NCBI RefSeq assembly: GCF_003201955.1
Contig: NZ_QJJM01000004.1
Coordinates: forward strand, 62,001 to 126,000
Reading direction: 5' to 3'
DNA length: 64,000 bases
DNA from: Blastomonas natatoria
Lineage (GTDB): Bacteria > Pseudomonadota > Alphaproteobacteria > Sphingomonadales > Sphingomonadaceae
The notes beneath the pieces are model-generated. The model saw only the letters and a list, made by a program, of their open reading frames with translations, did not search any database and had not been told where the DNA came from. The translations under genes and the position numbers were made by a program. This document shows, piece by piece, positions 50,551-60,692 of this stretch (positions within the stretch are counted from its first letter, which is position 1; the number at the start of each line of letters is the position of its first letter).

Positions 50551-52029
50551 TCAGCGGCGGGCGGCGATTTGGGTGCCGGCGGGCTTGGTGGTCACGGCGC
50601 GGGCGATGATGCATTCGCCGCCGGCCGAGCGGACCTGGGCGCACATCGCGCGGGCGCTCTTTTCGTCGGCAAAGCCGTTCGCGGTCAGGCGGTGCAGCGT
50701 GCGCGCGCCAACGGTGGTGGGCACGGCGACCTTGGAGAAAGCCGCGAGATCCTTGTGCTTGGCGCTGTAACCGGCCCAGGCGCGGTTGGCATTGGCCGCG
50801 CTCGAGAACACGCCGAGTTGCACCGCGAACGCGCCATTGCTGACCGGCGAGAAGCTCGCCTTCTGGAAGGTGGCGGGCGCAGGTGCGGCCTTGGCGGGCG
50901 CGGCCTTGGGAGCCGGAGCCCTGGGCGCGGCGGCAGCGGTGCGCACCGGCTCCTGCTCGACGATCATCTGCCGCTTGGCCGTCTGGTCGGCACGCAGCTT
51001 GCGCACCGCCTTGCGGCGATAGCTGGCGGGCAGCGGCTGGACGATCTCGCGCGCGGTCATCAGCGGAGCCACGATCGCGCCCGAAGCGGCCGGAGCCACG
51101 GCAGGCGCAGCTTCGGCATGGACCGGCGCGGGTGCAGATGCAGGTGCATCCTGAAGTTCGGAAGCCGGAACGGGCACGGATTCGACACCGGCCAGTTCCA
51201 TCGGCGTATCTTCGACCGGCGGCAGTTCGATCGGTCCGGCAGCCGAGGCCAGAGCCTGCTGCCCGATCTGCGTCGCGGTTTCGCCCATCGAGGGCGTGGC
51301 CGACAGCGCCAGCATCACCGGCTGGCCGGGATCACCCGCGACGGGCGTCACGCCCAGCACCGAAGCAACGCGCTGCACATGGGCCTCGGGATGCGCGATG
51401 CGCGCCCATTCGGCAATGCGGCCTTCCGCGACCTTGGGGTCGAGATCCTGCCCCGCCATGATCTGCGCCTCGCGCCAGCGACCATCGAGCGCATAGGCAA
51501 AAGCGAGATTCTGCCGTACCTTGGCGGTGTTATCTCCAGACCGTATCAGCTGTGCGAGCACATCGACACCCGCCTTGCTGTCACCGGCGAGCGCGACGGC
51601 CAGACCGTAATCGCTGGCGGGAATGGTTTCGCGATATTGTTCGAGCAGCGCCTGCGCCGCATTGGGGCGTCCTTCGGCGACGTGCATCAACGCCAGGCTG
51701 ATGATCGTTCGCGCGCTGGCATCGCCCAGCGCCAGCGCATCGTCGAGCGACTGGCGAGCAGAGGCAAAGCGGCCATTGGCGAGATAGGCCTGAGCCAGCG
51801 TCTTGCGCAGTTCGGCATTGCGCGGGTCGAGCGCGACCGCGGCTTCGGCCTTTTCCAGCGCCTTGTCGGCATTGCCCGAGGCAAGCGCCTTGCTGGCCGA
51901 GGACGAAAGGCTCTGCGGACGGCCGCCATCGCCATGCGCCGAGCAGCTGACCAGCACGCTGCCGACCAGGATGGTCGACGCCGCCAGCTTGAGCGCCAGC
52001 GCCCGGTTGATCTTGGTTCCGCTTGCCAT
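50551..52029 (-). CDS. TPR and SPOR domain lipoprotein
   Basis: A 492-residue exported protein: lipoprotein-like signal (KLAASTILVGSVLVSCSAH), TPR-like repeats (about 45-210: KALEKAEAAVALDPRNAELR, AQAYLANGRFASARQSLDDA), a long Ala/Pro-rich linker and a C-terminal SPOR domain (about 400-480: FAVQLGVFSSAANANRAWAGY, GFADEKSARAMCAQVRSAG). SPOR binds denuded glycan at division sites, so a septal or cell-wall role is inferred. It is the last gene after a ParA-like ATPase and a partner protein, 45 bases downstream. Confidence 0.88.
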   Translation of the reverse strand: MASGTKINRALALKLAASTILVGSVLVSCSAHGDGGRPQSLSSSASKALASGNADKALEKAEAAVALDPRNAELRKTLAQAYLANGRFASARQSLDDALALGDASARTIISLALMHVAEGRPNAAQALLEQYRETIPASDYGLAVALAGDSKAGVDVLAQLIRSGDNTAKVRQNLAFAYALDGRWREAQIMAGQDLDPKVAEGRIAEWARIAHPEAHVQRVASVLGVTPVAGDPGQPVMLALSATPSMGETATQIGQQALASAAGPIELPPVEDTPMELAGVESVPVPASELQDAPASAPAPVHAEAAPAVAPAASGAIVAPLMTAREIVQPLPASYRRKAVRKLRADQTAKRQMIVEQEPVRTAAAAPRAPAPKAAPAKAAPAPATFQKASFSPVSNGAFAVQLGVFSSAANANRAWAGYSAKHKDLAAFSKVAVPTTVGARTLHRLTANGFADEKSARAMCAQVRSAGGECIIARAVTTKPAGTQIAARR

Positions 52030-52074
52030 AGCCTAAGTTCCCTCTTCGTCGGCCCCGACTTGCCTGCCTGCGCG

Positions 52075-52812
52075 TCAACGCGCAGCCGGTCGCGTCACAC
52101 GACCTGCCAGTTCCTCTATTTCGGTCATTTTGGTTAACAATTCGTCAAGTGCGGCCGTTACAAGCTGCTGCGCGGACTGTCCGCTGACCGCGCTGGCCAG
52201 CCGCAACCGCAGGTGCCGCTCGCTGTCGAGCCGCAGCGTGAAGGCCGCGCGGCGCGCCGAGGACTGGACCGCAGCGGCGACCACTTCCTCCATCACCGCC
52301 TGCTTGCGCTTGCGCTGACGGACGGCGAGAACGGGGGCGGCTACAGGTTCGGCGACCGGTTCGGACACTGGGACTGGCTCGGGCGCGACCGGTTCGTGCG
52401 CGACCGGCTCGGGCTCCGTGACCGCTTCCGGCGCGGGTTCCGCGACTACAGCCGGTTCGGCAAGCCGCTCGGCGATCTCTGCCTGCTGCCGCACCACATC
52501 GGGCACGACAGGGACCGGTGGCAGCGCGCTTTCGGCCGCCGGCTGGGACGGCGCCGTGTCGGGGATCGCGCCTGCCAGCAGATTGCCATATTGCGGCGCG
52601 CGTTCCTCATGCGCCGGATCGACATCATAGCCCATGTCGTTCCAGCCCAGGTCTTCCTGCAGGCCATAGGGACTGGCAGGCATCGCTGCGCCGCCCATCG
52701 TGCCCAGGCCATCCATGCCCTGGCGCCGCATCGCGGGCCGGGCCGCCCCCTTGCGCGCAAGCAGACCGGAAGAAAGCGACGCCATTGGTTTGGGTTCCGC
52801 CATAAAGCTCAT
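52075..52812 (-). CDS. ParA-linked protein with acidic linker and helical C-terminal domain
   Basis: A 245-residue protein of unknown family. The N-terminus (1-100) has Met/Gly-rich stretches and two DPAHEE/LGWNDMGYD-like acidic patches; the middle is Pro/Glu/Val-rich repeats (EPVAHEPVAPEPVPVSEPVA); the C-terminal 75 residues are helical with AAFTLRLDSERHLRLRLASA and SAQQLVTAALDELLTKM, which resembles a ribbon-helix-helix or similar DNA-binding arrangement. It starts 20 bases after the ParA-like gene, so it is a likely partner of that ATPase. An MSFMAEPKP start at 52812 is used. Confidence 0.75.
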   Translation of the reverse strand: MSFMAEPKPMASLSSGLLARKGAARPAMRRQGMDGLGTMGGAAMPASPYGLQEDLGWNDMGYDVDPAHEERAPQYGNLLAGAIPDTAPSQPAAESALPPVPVVPDVVRQQAEIAERLAEPAVVAEPAPEAVTEPEPVAHEPVAPEPVPVSEPVAEPVAAPVLAVRQRKRKQAVMEEVVAAAVQSSARRAAFTLRLDSERHLRLRLASAVSGQSAQQLVTAALDELLTKMTEIEELAGRVTRPAAR

Positions 52813-52831
52813 CCTTGCCCCCGCCGCTGCA

Positions 52832-53548
52832 TCACGAACCCGCCACGCGGCGGCCGAAGCCACCCATCGGGCGGATGGCCCCCGGCGCGATGGGCGCGTT
52901 GGGCACGGCAAAGACGGTGCGGCGGAAGTTCTTTTCCAGCCGGTCGGAAATATAGGTCCACAAGGCGCGCACCTCTCCGGCAGACTTGCCATTGGGGTCG
53001 ACCTCCATCACCGTGCGGCCATCGATCATCGAGGCGGCAAAGTCGGTGCGGTGGTGCAGCGTCGTCGGCGCGACTGTCCCATGCTGGGACAGGGCCACGG
53101 CCGCTTCTGAGGTGATCCGCGCCTTGGGCGTGGCGGCATTGACCACGAAGATCAGCGGCTTGCCCGCGCGCTCGCACAGGTCGACCGTCGCGCCGACCGC
53201 GCGCAGATCGTGCGGGCTGGGCCTGGTGGGCACCACGATCAGTTCGGCGACCGAGATCACCGACTGGATCGCCATGGTGATGGCGGGCGGCGTATCGATC
53301 ACCGCGAGCTTGAAGCCCTGCTGGCGCAGGATCGCAAGATCGGCAGGCAGCCGCGCGACGGTGGTCTGGGCAAAGGCGGGATATTCGGGCTCGCGCTCGT
53401 TCCACCAGTCGGCGAGCGAGCCTTGCGGATCGATATCGATCAGCACCACCGGGCCATCGCCCGCCAGCTGCGCCTGGACGGCGAGATGACCCGAAAGGGT
53501 CGTCTTGCCCGATCCACCTTTTTGAGATGCCAAAGCGAGTACGCGCAC
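52832..53548 (-). CDS. ParA/MinD-family ATPase
   Basis: A 238-residue ParA-type ATPase. The deviant Walker A is SQKGGSGKTTLSGHLA, the Walker A' IDIDPQGSLADWW and Walker B AVIDTPPAI. It lacks the N-terminal DNA-binding domain of plasmid ParA, and no parB with parS is nearby, so it is an orphan ParA that may position a cellular cargo. It heads a minus-strand operon with the helical partner and the TPR/SPOR lipoprotein. The 277-base upstream gap to the divergent Sel1/SPOR gene holds its promoter. Confidence 0.92.
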   Translation of the reverse strand: MRVLALASQKGGSGKTTLSGHLAVQAQLAGDGPVVLIDIDPQGSLADWWNEREPEYPAFAQTTVARLPADLAILRQQGFKLAVIDTPPAITMAIQSVISVAELIVVPTRPSPHDLRAVGATVDLCERAGKPLIFVVNAATPKARITSEAAVALSQHGTVAPTTLHHRTDFAASMIDGRTVMEVDPNGKSAGEVRALWTYISDRLEKNFRRTVFAVPNAPIAPGAIRPMGGFGRRVAGS

Positions 53549-53825
53549 TCCAAACCCCCTGTCCGGTCCATTCGGTTAAGGAGAAAATGCTGGTTGGCGG
53601 CTAATTTTGAGTTAACGCGGCAGGGACCATGGCTGTCCCAATGCCGGAGAATCGGGCTTTGCAGGCCCGATCAAGGCCCCTTGATGCAGGCGGCAACGCT
53701 TTGCTAACCTGTCGTTAGCTATAGCGATTTACGCACGCAAAGGTCGGCACGTCCGGCCTGCCGCGTCGATGCCGATGGTCAGGATCGGCACACGGTTTTA
53801 CCATTTGCGTTGGAGCAAGACCCGC

Positions 53826-55058
53826 ATGGCACGTTCGACAAAATTTTCTCGCCATTTTCATATGTTGGGCGCTGCAGCGCTGGCATTGGGCATGGCCAGC
53901 CCGGCTCTGGCCGATGTCAAGGCCGGGGTCGATGCCTGGGAGCGCGGCGATTTTGCCAAGGCCGTGGCCGAATGGCGCGATCCCGCTGCCAAGGGCGATG
54001 CCGATGCGCAGTTCAACCTTGGCCAGGCCTACAAGCTGGGTCGCGGCGTTCCGATGGATCTGAAACAGGCCGAAGCCTGGTACAAGAAGGCCGCCGATCG
54101 CGGCCATGTCCAGGCGGCGGACAATTACGGCCTGGTGCTGTTCCAGGACAATCGCCGCGACGAGGCGATCCCCTATATCCGTGCCTCCGCCGCCCGCGGC
54201 GAACCGCGCGCGCAATATGTGCTGGGTACCGCGATGTTCAACGGCGACATTGCCGAGAAGGACTGGGTGCGGGCCTATGCGCTGATGACCCGCGCCTCGG
54301 CCCAGGGCCTGCCCCAGGCCTCGCGCAGCCTGGCGACGATGGACAAGTATATCCCGCTCGCCGAACGGACCCAGGGGACGCAGCTCGCTGCCCAGCTCGA
54401 GCGCGAAGCCGTGGCCGAGCGTCAGAAGCTGGCCGGTGCCGCTGCCGGGATGACCCTGGCCGATACCGCGACGGGGGCGACCGCCACGCCGGGGCCTGCC
54501 GCTCCGGTCAAGCCGGTGGTCACCGCTGCTGCCAGGCCCGCGCCTGCGATTTCCCGTCCCGCCTCGGGCTCTGCCATCCAGACCACCGATCTGCCGCCGT
54601 CGAGCGCCAATGGAACGGTGATCCCCACCCTGCCCTCCGGTCCCAACAGCGTTGCAGCGAGCGCGGGCGTCGATTTCGCCACCATGGGTTCGCCCTCGGC
54701 CTCGGTCCCGGCGCCCAAGCCGGCGCCCGCCGCGCCCAAGCCCGTGACGCCGGCTCCGAAGCCTTCGACCCCGGTCGCTCCGCCTTTGGCAGCTGCTGCC
54801 AGCACCGCCCCCGCCACCGCCGTCACAGGCGACTGGCGCGTGCAGCTGGGTGCGTTCAGCGAGGAAGCGCGCGCACGCAGCCTGTGGAGCGAAATGGAGA
54901 AAAGAAACGCTGCGCTGTCAGGCCTGCAGCCCTATCTGGTCAAGGCTGGGGCGATCACCAAGCTGCAGGCAGGGCCGTTCGCGACCCAGGCCGACGCAAA
55001 AAAGGCGTGCGACAGCGTGACGCGCAGCGGCCAGGCCTGCTTCCCGGTCAGGAAATAA
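53826..55058 (+). CDS. Sel1-repeat and SPOR domain periplasmic protein
   Basis: A 410-residue exported protein: signal peptide (1-29, ASPALA), Sel1-like repeats (about 30-185: DADAQFNLGQAYKLGRGVPM, AEAWYKKAADRGHVQAADNY), a long Pro/Ala-rich linker and a SPOR domain (about 335-410: WRVQLGAFSEEARARSLWSE). The start MARSTKFSRHFH at 53826 has GGAG upstream. Like the protein at 50551-52029 it should bind septal peptidoglycan. Its stop codon lies inside the first unit of an 18-base tandem repeat. Confidence 0.9.
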   Translation: MARSTKFSRHFHMLGAAALALGMASPALADVKAGVDAWERGDFAKAVAEWRDPAAKGDADAQFNLGQAYKLGRGVPMDLKQAEAWYKKAADRGHVQAADNYGLVLFQDNRRDEAIPYIRASAARGEPRAQYVLGTAMFNGDIAEKDWVRAYALMTRASAQGLPQASRSLATMDKYIPLAERTQGTQLAAQLEREAVAERQKLAGAAAGMTLADTATGATATPGPAAPVKPVVTAAARPAPAISRPASGSAIQTTDLPPSSANGTVIPTLPSGPNSVAASAGVDFATMGSPSASVPAPKPAPAAPKPVTPAPKPSTPVAPPLAAAASTAPATAVTGDWRVQLGAFSEEARARSLWSEMEKRNAALSGLQPYLVKAGAITKLQAGPFATQADAKKACDSVTRSGQACFPVRK

Positions 55059-55135
55059 GGGCCGATCAGGAAATAAGGGCCGATCAGGAAATAAGGGCCG
55101 ATCGGGAAACAAGGGCCCATCGGGAAATATAGGGG
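55046..55135. repeat. Five tandem 18-bp repeats
   Basis: Units at 55046, 55064, 55082, 55100 and 55118, consensus GATCAGGAAATAAGGGCC; the third is identical to the second, the first differs by one base, and the last two have diverged. The first unit includes the TAA of the SPOR gene. The array fills the space before the convergent channel gene. Confidence 0.92.
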
Positions 55136-55165
55136 CATGTGGACGGGCGAGCCGCGGCTCGCCCG

Positions 55166-56215
55166 CTAGTCGCTGGCCATGGTCACTGGCGGTCGGCCGT
55201 CGCCCTGCGTGATCACCACGATCAGGTCGCCGGCGCGCAGGCTGGCACTTTCGTCGTCCCAGAAGCCATAGGGCTTGCCATCGCGATAGATGCGCACCCC
55301 GACACCATCCTTGATGTCCTTCAGCGGCACGCCGATTTCCTCGGTCCGCACCGGCCGCTCGATCAGCACCACCCGCCCGCTCGACGAGGCGAGATCGGCC
55401 AGATAGCTGCTGATATGCGGCCCGCTGCACGATCCGGCGAGCAGCAGCCCGGCAAAGCTGACCGGGTTGATGACGGTATTGGCTCCCGCCTGACGCGCGA
55501 GCAGTTCGTTGTCGCTGGCACGGATGACGACGCTGATCGGGACATCGGGCGCAAGGTGGCGGATGGTCAGCACGATCAGGATCGAGGTATCGTCGCGCCC
55601 CGCAGAAACGATTGCCGAGCACGCCCGGTCGATATGCACGTCCTTCAACGTCTCGTCACGCGTCGCATCGGCGTTCAGCACGTTGCAGCCCATGGCCTCG
55701 GCGCGGGCGAGCGATTCTTCCGACTGGTCGATCACCACGATGCACGAGGGATCGGTCCCGCGCGCCACGAGCTCGCGCACGGCCTCCGATCCGCTGGTGC
55801 CGAAGCCCAGCACGACGATATGCCCTGTCAGGCGCTGCTGGATCCTGCTCATCTGCCATTTTTCCCATGTGCGCTTGATGACGAAACTATAGGCGGTGCC
55901 GACAAAGATGAAGATCACCGCGACCCGGACCGGCGTGACCAGCACCGATTCGATCAGCCGTGACCGGTCGGACACCGGCGCGATATCGCCGAAACCGGTG
56001 GTGGTGACAGAGATCATCGTGAAATAGACGACATCCAGAAAGCTGATATGATTGTCGACATTGTCCTTGAGCCCGGCCCGGTCGAGCCAGTGGACCAGGA
56101 TGACGAAGCCGATCAGGACAAAGGCAAGGCCCAGCCGCAAGGTGACATCGGCCCAGACCGGCAGCCGCGCCGCACGCTTGAGCAGCGCCCGCGGCTTGAT
56201 TTCGGAATCCGCCAT
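55166..56215 (-). CDS. Potassium channel family protein with TrkA (RCK) domains
   Basis: A 349-residue ion channel: two membrane helices flanking a pore loop with the filter TTTGFGD (about residues 70-76), then a cytosolic RCK/TrkA-N domain with the Rossmann motif VVLGFGTSGSEAV and a TrkA-C domain at the end (VPLKDIKDGVGVRI). GFGD in place of GYGD is a known K+ channel variant. The ATG at 56215 has GAGGCGGG upstream and is ten bases after the LytM gene, so the two are probably cotranscribed. Confidence 0.93.
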   Translation of the reverse strand: MADSEIKPRALLKRAARLPVWADVTLRLGLAFVLIGFVILVHWLDRAGLKDNVDNHISFLDVVYFTMISVTTTGFGDIAPVSDRSRLIESVLVTPVRVAVIFIFVGTAYSFVIKRTWEKWQMSRIQQRLTGHIVVLGFGTSGSEAVRELVARGTDPSCIVVIDQSEESLARAEAMGCNVLNADATRDETLKDVHIDRACSAIVSAGRDDTSILIVLTIRHLAPDVPISVVIRASDNELLARQAGANTVINPVSFAGLLLAGSCSGPHISSYLADLASSSGRVVLIERPVRTEEIGVPLKDIKDGVGVRIYRDGKPYGFWDDESASLRAGDLIVVITQGDGRPPVTMASD

Positions 56216-56225
56216 TCGGCCCGCC

Positions 56226-57329
56226 TCAGCCACGCGGCAGATATTGCAGCGGATCGACCGGCTTGCGGTCCTTGCGCAGTTCGAAATGCAGCTTGGGGGT
56301 CTCGGCAAAGCCGCTCTGGCCCGCCGCGCCCAGCACTTGCCCGGCCTTGACCGCCTGACCCCGCGTCACGTCGATCCGCTCGGCATGGCCATAGGCGCTG
56401 ACCCAGCCGCCACCATGGCTGACCAGGATCAGCCCGCCATAAATGGCAACTTCGCTGCCGGCATAACTAACGACGCCATCAGCCGCCGCGCGGAACGGCT
56501 GGCCGCGCGTCGCGCCGATATCGATGCCGTTGCTGATCTGTCCCTTGCCGACCGGCCCGAACCGGGTGAGCAGCGATCCGCTCATGGGCCAGACGAACTT
56601 GCCGGAAAAGCCCTTGGGCACATCGACGGGAACGCTCGCCGCCACCGGCGCGCGCGCTGGCCTGGCGGCGGGGACGGAAGAGCCTTCGGCAATGGCCGGC
56701 TGGCTGCCCGTGACGACATCGTCGATATTGACCACCAGCGCGCCTATGCGGCTGGTCGGCGTGCCGGGCCTTGCGGCGGGCGCGGACGGCGCGGCGGTCG
56801 ATGCTGCGGCAATCTGTGCCCCGACAGGCAGCTTCAGCTTCTGCCCGATGCGCAGGATATAGGGTTCCTCAAGGCCATTGAGCGTCACGATGTCGCTCCA
56901 CGCGACGCGATAGGCATGCGCGATGGCAATGCCGGTCTCGCCCTGTGCCACGGTGTGATAGCGGCCGCCGGGAATGGTCAGCCGCTGGCCCGGTTGCAGC
57001 ACATAAGGCGCAGCAAGCCCGTTGGCAGCGGCAATCGCCTCCGATCCTGCGCCGGTCCGGTTGCCGATGCCGCGCAGTGTATCGCCGGGCTGCACGATAT
57101 AGGTCGTGCCGATCACGTCCGAAGCATTGGCGGCGACCGTGCGGCTCTCCCAGACGGGTGCATCGCTACCCGCCACGGGCGCGGCCACCGGTGCCGTCGC
57201 GGGCTGCCCCGCCTCGGTAATTTCCGGCTCCAGCCCCTGTGGCGTCACGCCCCCGGGAATGCAGCCTGCAACGCACAGGGTTGCCGCAATGGCCAGCCCC
57301 GCATCGATCCGTTTGTGTCCCCACACCAT
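56226..57329 (-). CDS. NlpD-like LysM/LytM lipoprotein (degenerate M23)
   Basis: A 367-residue lipoprotein: lipobox CVAGC near residue 21, two LysM domains (about 72-117, YIVQPGDTLRGIGNRTG; 120-165, YHTVAQGETGIAIAHAY) and a C-terminal LytM/M23 domain. Key zinc ligands are replaced: SNGIDIG in place of HxGxD, and KLHFELR in place of HLHFE. Such degenerate LytM proteins activate amidases at the septum, as Escherichia coli NlpD does, and do not cut themselves. The ATG at 57329 has GAGG eight bases upstream. It lies downstream of surE, an order common in proteobacteria. Confidence 0.9.
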   Translation of the reverse strand: MVWGHKRIDAGLAIAATLCVAGCIPGGVTPQGLEPEITEAGQPATAPVAAPVAGSDAPVWESRTVAANASDVIGTTYIVQPGDTLRGIGNRTGAGSEAIAAANGLAAPYVLQPGQRLTIPGGRYHTVAQGETGIAIAHAYRVAWSDIVTLNGLEEPYILRIGQKLKLPVGAQIAAASTAAPSAPAARPGTPTSRIGALVVNIDDVVTGSQPAIAEGSSVPAARPARAPVAASVPVDVPKGFSGKFVWPMSGSLLTRFGPVGKGQISNGIDIGATRGQPFRAAADGVVSYAGSEVAIYGGLILVSHGGGWVSAYGHAERIDVTRGQAVKAGQVLGAAGQSGFAETPKLHFELRKDRKPVDPLQYLPRG

Positions 57330-57398
57330 GGCACGACCTCTAGCATGGATTGCGGCTTTTGCCACACTCGGGCGCAGGATTTACAAGCCGGCCGTGCG

Positions 57399-58169
57399 TC
57401 AGTCTGCCGCGAAGGTGGCCGTCAGCGCGGCGATCGACTGATGATGCGTCAGGTCGAGGTGCAACGGCGTCACCGCGATATGGCCATCAGCGACCGCCTC
57501 CAGATCGGTGCTGTGCGCCGGGCTTTGCTCTGCCGCCCCAAGGCCGAACCAGTGATAGTCGAAGCCGCGCGGGTCGGTGTTGGTGACGATCTTGAGGCGC
57601 CCGTAATCGCGAAAGCCCTGGTTCACCACCTTGACGCCGCGGACCTGATCGGCGGCGATGGCCGGAAAGTTCACGTTGACCAGCGTCCGCGGCGGCATGG
57701 GCTGGCGGATGATCTTGCGGATGACCTGCTCGCCCCAGCGTGCTGCAGCATCGAACGAAACGTCGAGCCCCGCGCCCTCCTTGGCATAAACCTGGCTCAG
57801 CGCGATCGACGGTATGCCCGCCAGCGCGCCCTCCATCGCCGCCGATACCGTGCCGGAGTAGGTTACGTCCTCGCCCAGATTCGCCCCGCGATTGACGCCC
57901 GACAGGATCAGGTCGGGCGGCGTGTCCTTCATCAGCTTGGCCACCGCCATCATCACCGCATCGGTCGGCGTTCCTGTCACCGAATAATGCTGCGGCCCGT
58001 GCTGCTGCATCCGCAGCGGGCGGGTGATGGTGAGCGAATGGCCTGCGCCCGACTGCTCTTCGGATGGCGCGACGATCCAAACATCGTCGGACAGCGCACG
58101 GGCGATGTCCAGCAGAACAGCCAGGCCCGGCGCATGAACGCCATCGTCGTTGGTGAGCAGGATGCGCAT
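57399..58169 (-). CDS. surE: 5'/3'-nucleotidase SurE
   Basis: A 256-residue survival protein E: RILLTNDDGVHAPGLAVL with the metal-binding Asp pair, SGVNRGANLGEDVTYSGTVSAAMEG and LVNVNFPAI are family signatures. It dephosphorylates nucleoside monophosphates in the cytosol. It is the first gene of surE-nlpD-like-channel on the minus strand, and is divergent from sseA with 267 bases between; that gap contains GC-rich stems near 58345-58390 but nothing I can name. Confidence 0.97.
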   Translation of the reverse strand: MRILLTNDDGVHAPGLAVLLDIARALSDDVWIVAPSEEQSGAGHSLTITRPLRMQQHGPQHYSVTGTPTDAVMMAVAKLMKDTPPDLILSGVNRGANLGEDVTYSGTVSAAMEGALAGIPSIALSQVYAKEGAGLDVSFDAAARWGEQVIRKIIRQPMPPRTLVNVNFPAIAADQVRGVKVVNQGFRDYGRLKIVTNTDPRGFDYHWFGLGAAEQSPAHSTDLEAVADGHIAVTPLHLDLTHHQSIAALTATFAAD

Positions 58170-58436
58170 GAGTATCTCCCGGAAGCTGAAAGTGACGAAC
58201 CCCTAGCCCCTGGCCGGGCGCAGGGCCACCGCCCGATTCACACCGTTGCAACATATGCAAAAAATCGTGACCGGCGTTTCCGTTGCGACTCGACGTGTCC
58301 GCAGCAACGCGATAATGTTGATGGTGCAGCGCAAAAAAGAGGCATTCCCGGCCGGGCAACCAGCCGGGTTTCACGTCTAAAAAGCCGGGAAATTGCCGAA
58401 GAACAAGCGCCCAATCGCAGAGGGAGAATACCCAAG

Positions 58437-59273
58437 ATGGATTCGCTGGTTTCAACCGAATGGCTCGCCAATGAAATGGGCGCCTCGGATCTCCGCATCG
58501 TCGATGCGACCAAGTTTCTGCCCGATCATGGCCGCAACGCGCTCGCCGAATATGAAGCCGGTCACATCCCCGGCGCGGTATTCATGGACCTCGAAGAGCT
58601 GGTCGACAGCAACGCTTCGGTCGAAAACACCCTTCCGCCAGCGGAAAAGTTCGCCAGCCGCATGCAGTCGCTCGGCCTGGGCGATGGCAGCCGCATCGTG
58701 CTTTACGATGACAGCCCGCTCAAGTCCTCCGCGCGCGCCTGGTTCATGCTGACCATGTTCGGTGCGCATGCCGTCGCCATTCTCGATGGCGGCATCGCCA
58801 AGTGGAAGGCCGAAGGCCGCCCGCTCAAGACCGGCAAGGAAACGCTGCGTCACCGCCATTTCACCGTGTGGGAAGACCGCAAGAACGTCCGCACCAAGGC
58901 AGACATGCTCGCGAACCTGCACAGCAAGGCCGAACAGGTGGTGGATGCGCGTCCCAATGCACGCTTCACCGGCGCAGAGGCCGATCCGCGCCCCGGCATC
59001 GCCTCGGGCCATATTCCCGGCTCGGTCAACCTGCCGCACAGCGCGCTGTTCAATGCCGACGGCACCTGGAAGACCGGCGACGACCTCACGGCCGCGTTCG
59101 AAGGCGCAGGGATCGACATTGCACAGCCGATGGTCACGACCTGCGGGTCGGGCATGACCGCCAGCGTCGTCGCCTTTGGCGCGCACCTGCTCGGCAAGAC
59201 CGACGTGTCGCTTTATGACGGCAGCTGGGCCGAATGGGGCGCCGATGCCGACGCGCCCAAGGTAATGGGCTGA
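58437..59273 (+). CDS. sseA: 3-mercaptopyruvate sulfurtransferase
   Basis: A 278-residue two-domain rhodanese. The active-site Cys236 is in TTCGSGMTASV, the CG[S/T]GxT loop of mercaptopyruvate sulfurtransferases, and not the CRxGx[R/T] loop of thiosulfate rhodaneses. AEYEAGHIPGAVFMDLEELVD and SGHIPGSVNLPHS are the domain-fold signatures. AGGGAG lies upstream of the ATG at 58437. It is followed by metC, so both handle sulfur amino acids. Confidence 0.95.
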   Translation: MDSLVSTEWLANEMGASDLRIVDATKFLPDHGRNALAEYEAGHIPGAVFMDLEELVDSNASVENTLPPAEKFASRMQSLGLGDGSRIVLYDDSPLKSSARAWFMLTMFGAHAVAILDGGIAKWKAEGRPLKTGKETLRHRHFTVWEDRKNVRTKADMLANLHSKAEQVVDARPNARFTGAEADPRPGIASGHIPGSVNLPHSALFNADGTWKTGDDLTAAFEGAGIDIAQPMVTTCGSGMTASVVAFGAHLLGKTDVSLYDGSWAEWGADADAPKVMG

Positions 59274-59280
59274 TTATTCC

Positions 59281-59446
59281 CCCTCTCCCCTTCAGGGGAG
59301 AGGGCAACGAGACTTGGTGAGCGGCACGCGAACCTAGTCGCAGTGGGAGAGGGGCAGGCGTCGGCATCCAGCCGCAGCCCCTCTCCAACTTTGCCTAGCA
59401 TGCTGCGCATGCAAGGCTGCGTATCCTCTCCCCTGAAGGGGCGAGG
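59281..59446. repeat. Long imperfect inverted repeat (REPIN-like), second copy
   Basis: Begins CCCTCTCCCCTTCAGGGGAG and ends CTCTCCCCTGAAGGGGCGAG; the inner part shares ATACGCAGCCTTGC, CGCAGC, GCTAGGC and AGTTGG (read antisense) with the element at 41503-41671. It fills the space between sseA and metC, and the ribosome site of metC lies at its right edge. Confidence 0.78.
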
Positions 59447-59459
59447 ACAGGACAACAAG

Positions 59460-60688
<1,229 letters not shown>

Positions 60689-60692
<4 letters not shown>

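Noticed and set aside
52832-53548. ParA gene as a sign of a plasmid or integrated replicon
   Set aside because: No ParB, parS cluster, rep gene or origin nearby and normal composition; it fits an orphan chromosomal ParA.
54932-55138. Minus-strand frame with a six-residue repeat over the 18-bp tandem array
   Set aside because: Arises from the tandem repeat and the antisense of the SPOR domain; no ribosome site.
58170-58436. GC-rich stems upstream of sseA as a possible riboswitch
   Set aside because: No known aptamer core (SAM, SAH, cobalamin or similar) could be recognised; spacing and stems alone are not enough.
56052-59273. Open frame of 1073 codons on the plus strand running through nlpD-like and surE genes into sseA
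   Set aside because: It is antisense to two well-supported genes over most of its length and has no family resemblance; only the last 278 codons are real (sseA). High GC keeps such frames open.
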